Shown here piece after piece: positions 1 through 6,480 of a stretch of DNA of 10,443 bases. How positions within the stretch are numbered: the stretch's first letter is position 1; the number at the start of each line of letters is the position of its first letter. The position numbers were made by a program, and so were the translations under genes. The notes below the pieces were generated by a model. That model had not been told where the DNA came from. It saw only the letters and a program-made list of their open reading frames with translations, and searched no databases. This DNA is from an uncultured Gammaproteobacteria bacterium (GTDB taxonomy: Bacteria; Pseudomonadota; Gammaproteobacteria; SZUA-140): contig CALZIG010000232.1 of the NCBI GenBank assembly GCA_945787585.1, positions 1 through 10,443 on the forward strand, written 5' to 3'.

Positions 1-630
1 CAAGCCGTAGTTTGAAATTTTACTGAACTGCTTAAACGAAGCGCGTTTGCGCCAGCCTGCGAGGATCAGTAGAATGACGGTTAACGCCGCTATCTGTCCC
101 AGTTCAATGCCGACATTAAAGGCGATGATGTTCATCAGCAGTTGATCTTCACTGAGTGGCAGCTGTTGTAGGCGGGTCGATAGCCCGAGGCCGTGAATCA
201 ATCCTAGCGCAACAATCATCAGTAACAGATTGGGTGGCTTTACCTGTAGATATTTTTTGAAGCCATCAAGGTTGGCAAAGGCAATGTAGCAGACGCTCAA
301 TGCAATCACCGCATCGATCAAAAAGTAATTGACCTGAATCCCGTTAAAGGTGGCGAAGATCAGCGTGGCACTATGGCCCAGCGTAAATGCTGTGATGTAT
401 TTTACGATCTCTTTGAAGCGGGTGAGAAAAAAGATAATGCCAAAGACGAACAGCAGATGGTCATAACCCGATAGCATGTGGGTGGCGCCAATCCACAGAT
501 AACGCATATTGCCGCCTTCGATGATCGACTGTTTTTCGGCTTCCGACATGCCGTGGCCAAACGCTGCACCGGCAGCGAGGGTTAGGATGATGGCAAGTAG
601 CCAACGTGATTGTTGTATGAAAGATAACAT
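1..630 (-). CDS. HupE/UreJ-2 family membrane protein (C-terminus outside window)
   Basis: Reading the minus strand from ATG at 630 gives 210 residues with no stop before the window edge, so the N-terminus is complete and the C-terminus is missing. Residues 1-27 look like a signal peptide (LLAIILTLAAGAAFG), probably giving a mature protein that begins with His (HGMSE). Hydrophobic segments then alternate with conserved polar motifs: MLSGYDHLLFVFGIIFFL (about residues 52-69), FTLGHSATL (about 84-92), LIHGLGL (about 144-150) and FNVGIELGQ (about 171-179). These are typical of the HupE/UreJ-2 group, whose members are proposed inner-membrane nickel or cobalt importers. The substrate is not proven for most members. 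TGAGG lies 5 bases upstream of the ATG (636-640 on the plus strand) and supports the start. The gene follows the histidine-rich gene at 704-1141 on the same strand by about 73 bases, probably in one transcript, which fits a metal-related role. No hydrogenase or urease gene is visible. Confidence 0.85.
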   Translation of the reverse strand, partial: MLSFIQQSRWLLAIILTLAAGAAFGHGMSEAEKQSIIEGGNMRYLWIGATHMLSGYDHLLFVFGIIFFLTRFKEIVKYITAFTLGHSATLIFATFNGIQVNYFLIDAVIALSVCYIAFANLDGFKKYLQVKPPNLLLMIVALGLIHGLGLSTRLQQLPLSEDQLLMNIIAFNVGIELGQIAALTVILLILAGWRKRASFKQFSKISNYGL

Positions 631-703
631 TGTAGCCTCACAATAGATGTTCAGTGCAGGAAGCCCTGCGCCGAGTTAATTCGATGTTGATAGTAACGGT
701 GAA

Positions 704-1141
704 TTAAGTATGTCGCGGCGGGGCGCGTAGCTGTATTGTCGACTGTTGAAGATGCGCCGCTTTGGTCGTGGCGATAGCGGCGAAGAAACGGGTGTGAGTT
801 GGTGGCTGTAGTGCTAGCCATGCGTACGAAGCGATAAGCGCATGGCCCGGTGTCTTGAGTTTGCCGTTGGGTGAGTGGCAGTCGTGGTCAAGCTCAACCA
901 CATTGAGGTTATCCTCTGGCTGCGCGGAGTCGATGACATCAGCATGATGTTGGGGAGTGTTGTGACTATTGGTGTGATGACCGAGCGTATGATGAGAATG
1001 GCTTTCAACCTGGTGCTGATGATCTGTTCCATCGTGGTCGTGATGATCCGCGAGATGGATATGTGCAGCAGACCACTGCATTGTGAGAAAGGCAGTGATG
1101 AGGACAAAGAGTAACGCGTGAGTGGATCGAATTTTAGTCAC
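704..1141 (-). CDS. Secreted histidine-rich protein, probable metal binding
   Basis: A 145-residue protein with a GTG start at 1141; an in-frame TGA lies four codons upstream, so no longer form is possible. Residues 1-26 form a signal peptide (LLFVLITAFLTMQWSAA), so export to the periplasm is expected. Residues 27-66 hold 15 histidines in 40 residues (AHIHLADHHDHDG and later HH pairs), and the whole protein has about 22. The second half has NVVELDHDCHSP and a C-terminal LRAPPRHT. I recall this layout from unnamed short proteins encoded beside HupE-like genes, but cannot confirm it without a search. The histidine block should bind Ni, Co, Zn or Cu. A role as periplasmic metal buffer or delivery protein for the downstream HupE-like protein is inference. 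No good Shine-Dalgarno sequence precedes the GTG. The low-complexity histidine region gives false open frames on the other strand. Confidence 0.75.
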   Translation of the reverse strand: MTKIRSTHALLFVLITAFLTMQWSAAHIHLADHHDHDGTDHQHQVESHSHHTLGHHTNSHNTPQHHADVIDSAQPEDNLNVVELDHDCHSPNGKLKTPGHALIASYAWLALQPPTHTRFFAAIATTKAAHLQQSTIQLRAPPRHT

Positions 1142-1169
1142 GTTGTTAGTTCACGTTGTTGAGGTAGAA

Positions 1170-1200
1170 AGTATATCGAAGCATTACTAATGCATGCCAG
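1170..1200 (-). promoter_or_regulatory. Candidate promoter with 13-bp palindrome in the spacer
   Basis: On the minus strand, CTGGCA (1195-1200) and TATACT (1170-1175) match the -35 and -10 consensus at 4 of 6 and 5 of 6 positions, with a 19-base spacer. The perfect inverted repeat GCATTA-C-TAATGC (1181-1193) lies inside the spacer. Long spacers holding a dyad are the hallmark of promoters activated by MerR-family metal regulators. Initiation would be about 20-25 bases before the GTG at 1141. The sequence shows the pattern; the regulator is inferred and no merR-type gene is in the window. Confidence 0.35.
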
Positions 1201-1291
1201 CACGGCGTGCACCTTCAAAGATATGTCCTGCGAGCATGCCAGAATGACTGGAATGAATCAATCAGAGCCCCTTAAGGAACGTCCTTTCATT

Positions 1292-1322
1292 TTGTATTAG
1301 ACACTTCATGAGGCTTTATAAA
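1292..1322 (+). promoter_or_regulatory. Weak candidate promoter for the lipoprotein gene
   Basis: TTGTAT (1292-1297) is followed after 19 bases by TATAAA (1317-1322); a 17-base spacing to TTTATA at 1315 is the alternative. The -10 is good and the -35 poor. It would give a leader of about 125 bases before the ATG at 1455. The AAGGA/TCCTT dyad lies just upstream. This is the most promoter-like stretch on the plus strand, but it is not compelling. Confidence 0.25.
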
Positions 1323-1454
1323 TTTATTTGAATGTCCGTCGTATTAAGGCGTACCATAATGATGACCCAGGCATGCTTCTTTGTGGCGCGGTGAGTTGAT
1401 ATGTAGTGCTTATATCTGAAGTGAGAACCTTGCAATAAAAAGTAGGTAGTTTAC

Positions 1455-2489
1455 ATGGATGAGATTGTACGCGGTATATCACTGGAGCAACGAGAGCGCC
1501 CGAGTGCGCTATCCCGGCGACGCTTTCTTGCAATGACCAGCGCTGGCATGGCCACTGTGATGTTTGGTGGTCTGGGTATGACTGCCTGCTCTTCCGATGA
1601 ATCTCAGTTGCGTATTGGCGCCCATGTCTGGCCTGGTTACGAATTTATTTTTCTGGCACGTACCCTCGGTTATTACAATGAAGATCCGTTGCGACTGGTC
1701 GAGCTGCCATCTGCCACCACTTGTATACATGGACTATTTGCTGGCACGCTGGAAGGTGGCTTGCTTACGCTGGACGAAGTACTGACGGCGCGAGCTAATG
1801 GCCTGGATCTTGTTGTGGTCGCGGTGCTGGATACTTCAAACGGTGCCGACGTGCTAATGGCATTGCCGGAGATCAACACATTACAAGAGCTAAAGGGACG
1901 TCGCGTCGGTGTTGAGCGAAACGCGACGGGTGCTGTGATGTTGGACGCGGTGCTGAATGCCGCTGGGCTTAGCCCTAATGACATTGAGATTGTGTCGGCT
2001 ACCAGCGATTTACATAAAGATTGCTATAACGACAAAAAAGTCGATGCAATTATTACTTTTGAGCCAGTAAAAACCCAGTTAGCGCAAGCAGGTGCTAAGG
2101 TCCTGTTCAGTAGTGCGCAAATCCCGGATCGCATCGTCGATGTGTTGGCAGTCAAGCGTCAGGTGTTGCAGGCCAGCCCAAAAACCGTGCGCTCACTGAT
2201 TGCTGGCCACTTTCGCGCAGTCGATGAGTTTCGTAAATCACCAGACAGCATGGCGCAGCTGATGGTGCCTCGCGTGAAACTTACGCCGGAAGCATTGTTA
2301 CAGGCCTATAGTGGTCTTGAATTGCCTGATATTGCCGAAAACTACCGCTGGCTCGATGGTAATTCACCTTTCCTGGAAGAGAGTGCTGGCGATTTGATCC
2401 GTATTATGGAGAAGGCCCAGTTATTGCCCCGCTCGATATCGAGCAGTGAGCTGGCTGATGCTCGCTTCCTGCCGGAACAAAGGTTGTGA
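1455..2489 (+). CDS. Tat-type substrate-binding lipoprotein, NitT/TauT (SsuA/THI5-like) class
   Basis: A 344-residue protein. The N-terminus carries a twin-arginine motif, SRRRFLAM (residues 20-27), then a hydrophobic stretch and a lipobox-like GMTAC with Cys45. Export by Tat and lipid anchoring are therefore expected. The mature part starts QLRIGAHVWPGYEFIFLARTLGYY, the opening typical of the NitT/TauT family of periplasmic binding proteins. It continues with LKGRRVGVERNATGAVMLDAVL (about 146-167) and DAIITFEPVKTQLAQAGAKVLF, which match the two-lobed fold of that class. The ligand cannot be read from sequence; nitrate, sulfonates, bicarbonate and thiamine precursors are all bound by relatives. 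AGTAGG about 8 bases before the ATG supports the start. The stop overlaps the next gene's ATG (TGATG, 2487-2491), so the two are translationally coupled. There is no permease or ATPase gene beside it, suggesting a sensory rather than a transport role. Confidence 0.85.
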   Translation: MDEIVRGISLEQRERPSALSRRRFLAMTSAGMATVMFGGLGMTACSSDESQLRIGAHVWPGYEFIFLARTLGYYNEDPLRLVELPSATTCIHGLFAGTLEGGLLTLDEVLTARANGLDLVVVAVLDTSNGADVLMALPEINTLQELKGRRVGVERNATGAVMLDAVLNAAGLSPNDIEIVSATSDLHKDCYNDKKVDAIITFEPVKTQLAQAGAKVLFSSAQIPDRIVDVLAVKRQVLQASPKTVRSLIAGHFRAVDEFRKSPDSMAQLMVPRVKLTPEALLQAYSGLELPDIAENYRWLDGNSPFLEESAGDLIRIMEKAQLLPRSISSSELADARFLPEQRL

Positions 2490-3442
2490 TGAATAACGGC
2501 TGGCGGCTAAGCATCGTGCTGCAATTGGTGCTGCTGACGGTGATGCTAGCAGCGATTGTGGTGATGCTTGTGGGAGGCTATTTTGTAGCGAAAAAAGAGC
2601 TGCTGAATAACACAAAGGTCACGGCACAGGGCGCGACCGCCCAATTGACCAACCTGGCCGGTCACCTGTTGGAGTCCAACCCTCAGATAGTAGCGGAAGC
2701 GACCGCGATGCTGGCGACTGATCCCTTGATCCGGCTGGCGGCCGTTATTACGCCTGACGAGCAAGTGCGCTACGCGACCAGCACGGCTGCGCAGGGACGA
2801 TCCGTCAACGAATTGTATGGATATTCCAGGGCTTTATTTGATCGTGCGCAGCAGCAAGACAACATAATCATTGAGGCATCAGAAGATGGTTTGGGCTTTA
2901 TTGCCGTGGCGAGTTACACCGCGGCAGTCGGCATCGACAGGATTCGCAGCCAGTCACGCGGTGTGATCTATCTTGCTTATGATCTCAATCCGGGGTTGTA
3001 TCAGCTGCTGCTTCACACATTTGAAAAAATGCTGCCGGAAATTATGGCCTTGCTTGTCATGAGCCTGGTATTTAGTGTTTTCCTCAATAGATTCGTGACT
3101 GTTCCTTTAGGGAATATTGAAAAGGCAACGTTGGCGATTGAATCAGGTGATTATGATGTACGTCTCGACCCCCTTGGACCGCAAGAGATTCGGCTGCTAA
3201 CACATCGCCTCAATCAGATGAGTGCCCAGTTGAAAAAGACGAAAGAGGCGTTAGACTTTCAGGTGGAGCGCATGCGTCTTGTGATTAAGGGGACCAACGA
3301 TGGCATCTGGGACTGGAACATCCTGACCAAGGATGATTATCTTTCGCCGCGTTGGAAGGAGATAGTGGGCTATCGCGATGAAGAGCTGGAGAATGTGGAG
3401 TCCACCTTCGTTGATCTGATCTATCCGGATGATATGGCTTAA
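2489..3442 (+). CDS. N-terminal part of interrupted sensor: TM-periplasmic domain-TM-HAMP-PAS (partial)
   Basis: From ATG 2489 (a GTG lies one codon upstream; AAAGG at 2479-2483 serves as Shine-Dalgarno) the frame runs 317 residues to TAA at 3440-3442. Transmembrane segment 1 is at about 8-32 (LSIVLQLVLLTVMLAAIVVM). A periplasmic domain of about 150 residues follows, without a motif I recognise. Segment 2 is at about 182-202 (ALLVMSLVFSVFL) and a HAMP linker at about 203-255 (TVPLGNIEKATLAIESGDYDV). A coiled segment leads into a PAS domain from about 266 (GTNDGIWDWNILTKDDYLSPRW), which ends in mid-domain at YPDDMA. On its own this product would be a membrane sensor without an output domain. 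The one-base overlap with the lipoprotein gene suggests that the periplasmic domain reads that protein's ligand state. Confidence 0.8.
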   Translation: MNNGWRLSIVLQLVLLTVMLAAIVVMLVGGYFVAKKELLNNTKVTAQGATAQLTNLAGHLLESNPQIVAEATAMLATDPLIRLAAVITPDEQVRYATSTAAQGRSVNELYGYSRALFDRAQQQDNIIIEASEDGLGFIAVASYTAAVGIDRIRSQSRGVIYLAYDLNPGLYQLLLHTFEKMLPEIMALLVMSLVFSVFLNRFVTVPLGNIEKATLAIESGDYDVRLDPLGPQEIRLLTHRLNQMSAQLKKTKEALDFQVERMRLVIKGTNDGIWDWNILTKDDYLSPRWKEIVGYRDEELENVESTFVDLIYPDDMA

Positions 3443-3472
3443 GTCTTTGAAGCAGTTCGCAGGCATCTGGAA

Positions 3473-5293
3473 GTGTCCGAGGCCTATTTTATCGAGTTTC
3501 GCCTGAACCACAAAGAGGGGGGGTATCGTTGGGTACTCTCGCGTGGTGAGGCGGTGCGTGACCCTGACGGTCGGCCGGTGCGCATGCTGGGCTCTATCAC
3601 CGATATCACTGAGCGTAAGCTAGCAGAGGATAAACTTCGTCAGTTGGCCGCAGTGGTCGAAAGTACGGGGGAGGCCGTGATGGTGATCAATGCTGATAAG
3701 AATATCATTGCCATCAATCCCGCCTTTACAGTCATCACTGGCTACACTGAAGATGATGTGCTGGGCAATAATCCGCGCATTCTCAAGTCGGATAAACATG
3801 ATAGCGATTTTTATAAGACGATGTGGACTGCGATTGAATCGACCGGCGCATGGCAGGGTGAAATCTGGGATCGACGCAAAAACGGTGAAGTGTTTGCTGC
3901 GTGGCAAACGATCAGTGTCGTTTACGATAGTGGCGGCAATATTGTTAACTATGTATCGGTGTTTTCCGATATCTCTGCGATCAAACGTTCACAGGCGCAG
4001 CTGGATCACCTGGCACACCATGATCCGCTGACTGATCTGCCCAACCGTCTACTGTTAAATGACCGCCTTGACCATGCAATACAGCGTGCGCAGCGTGAAG
4101 CACAGCAGGTGTCTGTCTTATTTCTTGACATTGATCGCTTCAAAAATATTAATGACAGTCTTGGTCATTCCGTTGGCGATGTCCTGTTACAGCAAGTAGC
4201 GCTACGGATTAAGTATTTGCTGCGCGAGGAAGACACGGTGGCACGCCTCGGTGGTGATGAGTTTGTTATTTTGATTGAAGATCTCAATGAGGCGCAGAAT
4301 ATAGCGCTATTGGCCCATAAAGTACTCAAGGTGTTCAACGAACCGTTTATGGTAAAAGGGCACGAGTTACATCTGACTGTCAGCACCGGTATCAGCCTCT
4401 TCCCGCAAGATGGGAAAGATGGCGCCACACTGGTTAAGCATGCGGACACAGCAATGTATCGTGCCAAAGGGGAGGGGCGGAACAATTATCAGTTCTACGC
4501 ACCAGCGTTTACCACGGAGGTGCTCGAACGTTTGACGCTGGAAACCGCGCTAGGTCATGCGCTGGAAAGAAACGAACTGGTGCTGCATTACCAACCACAG
4601 TACTTGTTGAAGACAGGGCGCCTGGTCGGTGTCGAGGCACTCGTCCGCTGGCAGCACCCAGATTTGGGGTTGATTCCACCGATGACATTTATTCCGCTGG
4701 CGGAAGAGTCTGTTTTGATTGTACCTATTGGTGAATGGGTACTTCGCACCGCCTGTCAGCAAATGCAATGTTGGCTGGATGCCGGGTATTCGCTGGAACG
4801 GATGGCGGTTAATCTTTCAAGTATCCAGTTTCAGCGAGGTGATATTGTTGCAACTGTCGAGAGTGTACTGGAAGAGGTCGGGCTTAGTCCGCAGCGACTG
4901 GAACTTGAAATCACTGAAGGTCTGGTGATGCAGGAGACGGAAGGGACAATTGATCTGCTGAATAAACTCAAGGCGATTGGTGTAACGATGGCGATTGATG
5001 ATTTCGGCACCGGTTATTCTTCATTAGCTTATCTAAAGCAACTGCCGGTAGAGAAGTTGAAGATTGACAGGTCTTTTGTGCTCGACATTCTGGATGACCC
5101 CAACGATGAAGCCATTACCCGAGCCGTGATTGCGCTGGGGAAAAGTCTTCAATTGGAAGTGATTGCCGAAGGCGTAGAAACCGAAGCGCAACAAGATCTT
5201 CTCAAGTCGCTGGGTTGTCATGAGGGGCAGGGGTATCTTTATAGTCAGCCATTACCCGCAGAGGAATTTGTAAATCTGCTGCAGGTTGCGTAG
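3473..5293 (+). CDS. C-terminal part of interrupted sensor: PAS-PAS-GGDEF-EAL, c-di-GMP enzyme
   Basis: The same reading frame as the preceding part, open from 3443 to TGA-free end at TAG 5291-5293; the earliest start after the stop is GTG 3473, with no good Shine-Dalgarno. It holds the end of PAS1 (YRWVLSRGEAVRD, LGSITDITERK), PAS2 (LRQLAAVVESTGEAVMVIN to SVFSDISAIKRSQ), then GGDEF and EAL. Numbered on the joined frame, GGDEF is at 588-592 within ARLGGDEFVILIED. An I-site REED lies five residues before it, so product inhibition of the cyclase is possible. EAL is at 716-718 (VEALVRWQHP); DDFGTGYSSL begins at about 837, and IAEGVE follows. The key signatures of both diguanylate cyclase and phosphodiesterase are present; which activity dominates cannot be told. 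A better ribosome site, GGGGGAGG (3667-3674), precedes an in-frame ATG at 3680 and would give a 537-residue PAS-GGDEF-EAL form. Confidence 0.85.
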   Translation: MSEAYFIEFRLNHKEGGYRWVLSRGEAVRDPDGRPVRMLGSITDITERKLAEDKLRQLAAVVESTGEAVMVINADKNIIAINPAFTVITGYTEDDVLGNNPRILKSDKHDSDFYKTMWTAIESTGAWQGEIWDRRKNGEVFAAWQTISVVYDSGGNIVNYVSVFSDISAIKRSQAQLDHLAHHDPLTDLPNRLLLNDRLDHAIQRAQREAQQVSVLFLDIDRFKNINDSLGHSVGDVLLQQVALRIKYLLREEDTVARLGGDEFVILIEDLNEAQNIALLAHKVLKVFNEPFMVKGHELHLTVSTGISLFPQDGKDGATLVKHADTAMYRAKGEGRNNYQFYAPAFTTEVLERLTLETALGHALERNELVLHYQPQYLLKTGRLVGVEALVRWQHPDLGLIPPMTFIPLAEESVLIVPIGEWVLRTACQQMQCWLDAGYSLERMAVNLSSIQFQRGDIVATVESVLEEVGLSPQRLELEITEGLVMQETEGTIDLLNKLKAIGVTMAIDDFGTGYSSLAYLKQLPVEKLKIDRSFVLDILDDPNDEAITRAVIALGKSLQLEVIAEGVETEAQQDLLKSLGCHEGQGYLYSQPLPAEEFVNLLQVA

Positions 5294-5312
5294 GCCGCTC
5301 GCTGACGAAAAA

Positions 5313-5335
5313 TAACAGAGATGTTGTGGCTGTTA
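5313..5335 (-). terminator. Weak candidate terminator of the DUF3530 gene
   Basis: On the minus strand, TAACAG and CTGTTA form a 6-bp stem with an 11-base loop. It is followed at once by TTTTT, about 38 bases after the TAG at 5374-5376. The stem is short and A+T-rich, so the case rests on the T-run and position. Confidence 0.25.
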
Positions 5336-5373
5336 ACCGCGTGCCTGACACAGTAACTCGCCTTCCAGCACTT

Positions 5374-6327
5374 CTATTTCTGGATACCATTGCCACCCGC
5401 ATGGCGTTTAAGCCAGCCCGCGATGCGTTTACTCAGGGTGTGTTCATGGCCGCGGAATGAATGGTTGGCACCGACGATCTGGAATTTACGATAGGTGATA
5501 AATCCCCCCTCCTTGCTGAATGCCCCTTTGGCGGTGGCGGAACGATTGAAGCCGGTGAGCTGCTTGGTTCTGGTTGCCCTTAGGCCACCGCGGCGTGCCG
5601 CCTGTGCGCGTTTATCTGCATATTGGGTGACACTGGCGAAGTCGTTACTGCCGTAGACATCGAGCATCGGCAGGTTGAATTTTTCGATGGATTTAAGCAG
5701 GTCCATCCACGCTTCACCGTCCTGGTAGGTTGGCATGCTGATGCCGACAAAGGCGGCCACGCCGTTATCCTCATTACTGGTGAGGAATGCTGCGCCCATT
5801 GCCGCGCCGAGGCCGTGGCCGAGCAGCACAATATTGCTGTTGCCGAGGTCACGAAAATGTTTGATCGCGGCGCGAATACGCGCTGACACACTGGTGAGCG
5901 TGCCCGCATAATTGGAGACTTGGCCATCTTTTTCGATGACGGGCAGTTGAATCGACAGTGTCGCCCAGCCGTGTTGGGGCAGGGATTGCCGCAGCGGCGC
6001 GATCACATCGGGCCAGTCGGGGTGTGTCCCCATGTCGTGCAGCAGAATGACACCGCCCTGTAATGTGCCAGTGGAATCATCGCGGTAGAGCGTTATGAAT
6101 TTTTCGTCAGGAGTGTTTAACCAGTTGATTTCATTTGAATCTGCGGATTTCGTCAGTATCTCCGACCAGGCCGCTTCCTGCGTTCCGGGCGCCGTTTCTG
6201 CGAGGGTGAGGCCGCTGGAGCAGAGTGTGGTGAGTGCAAATAACGCGATAACGGCGGCGCAGCTACGCTGACACCGCTGCTTTGAGGTGTGGTGGGCTCT
6301 CTCGCTTATGTGTGCTAAATAGGCCAT
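5374..6327 (-). CDS. DUF3530-type secreted alpha/beta-hydrolase-like protein
   Basis: A 317-residue protein. A long basic N-region is followed by a hydrophobic core (AAVIALFALTTLCSSGLTLA, about 24-43), so it is probably cleaved after that and periplasmic. GGVILLHDMGTHPDWPDVIAP (about 91-111) and GWATLSIQLP (about 120-129) are the hallmarks by which I assign DUF3530, an alpha/beta-hydrolase-like family of unknown function. The nucleophile elbow reads LLGHGLGA (168-175): the place of the usual catalytic Ser in G-x-S-x-G is Gly172. A possible acid (YGSNDF, Asp229) and His (GANHSF, His289) are retained. Classical serine hydrolysis is therefore doubtful. ATG 6327 is chosen because no other start lies before the hydrophobic core; its Shine-Dalgarno is poor. 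It converges on the sensor gene and diverges from rpe. Confidence 0.8.
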   Translation of the reverse strand: MAYLAHISERAHHTSKQRCQRSCAAVIALFALTTLCSSGLTLAETAPGTQEAAWSEILTKSADSNEINWLNTPDEKFITLYRDDSTGTLQGGVILLHDMGTHPDWPDVIAPLRQSLPQHGWATLSIQLPVIEKDGQVSNYAGTLTSVSARIRAAIKHFRDLGNSNIVLLGHGLGAAMGAAFLTSNEDNGVAAFVGISMPTYQDGEAWMDLLKSIEKFNLPMLDVYGSNDFASVTQYADKRAQAARRGGLRATRTKQLTGFNRSATAKGAFSKEGGFITYRKFQIVGANHSFRGHEHTLSKRIAGWLKRHAGGNGIQK

Positions 6328-6480
6328 ATCACTGAAATATATCGGTCACATCGTGCAAAACAGCACGATTAATCTTTGTGAAGCGTGAAAACAGACGCGT
6401 TTTCGGGTACAGTTGCGGGTTCGTTTTTTGAGCTCAACGCATTGGGGATTGGCCCAGTGGAATACAAAAAGAGGAACACC

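Larger units (their letters stand above)
1142..1454. other. Divergent intergenic region, 313 bases, no gene seen
   Basis: This stretch separates the minus-strand metal cluster from the plus-strand lipoprotein gene. Besides the palindromic promoter at 1170-1200 it holds: a repeated GCATGCCAG at 1192-1200 and 1234-1242; a short dyad AAGGA-ACG-TCCTT at 1274-1286; an A+T-rich tract at 1315-1330; and a dyad GATAT-N9-ATATC at 1398-1416. I found no credible coding frame or structured RNA. A 69-codon minus-strand frame that starts inside the lipoprotein gene covers part of it, but has no family features. Confidence 0.5.
2489..5293 (+). pseudogene. Complete sensor reading frame broken by one in-frame stop
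   Basis: Both parts above are in one frame, and together they make a continuous 935-codon sensor apart from TAA at codon 318. PAS1 continues cleanly across the stop (IYPDDMA, stop, VFEAVRRHLE), with no missing or added bases. A one-base change from CAA, GAA, AAA or TCA explains it. It may be a recent nonsense mutation, a sequence error or a recoded codon; the sequence alone cannot decide. Confidence 0.6.

Noticed and set aside
656..669. GCAGG-AAGC-CCTGC hairpin between the histidine-rich and hupE-like genes
   Set aside because: Only a 5-bp stem without a T-run on either strand; too weak to call a terminator or processing site.
814..1107. Second minus-strand frame of 97 codons across the same region
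   Set aside because: A shifted frame of the histidine-rich gene, rich in Ile, Thr and Ser from CAT/CAC repeats; it lacks the signal peptide and the block structure of the real gene.
875..1114. Plus-strand frame of 79 codons opposite the histidine-rich gene
   Set aside because: It is the antisense of the His-codon block, which gives Met- and Val-rich text; no ribosome site or family features.
1398..1416. GATAT-N9-ATATC dyad as a regulator site before the lipoprotein gene
   Set aside because: Short, A+T-rich arms of this length are expected by chance here, and no promoter elements line up with it.
3440..3476. Frameshift as the cause of the sensor split
   Set aside because: Both parts are in the same frame, and the PAS sequence continues directly past the TAA, so a base substitution is enough.
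6385..6480. Upstream extension of rpe to GTG 6385
   Set aside because: The 32 extra residues are not found in Rpe proteins, and AGAGGA sits correctly before ATG 6481.
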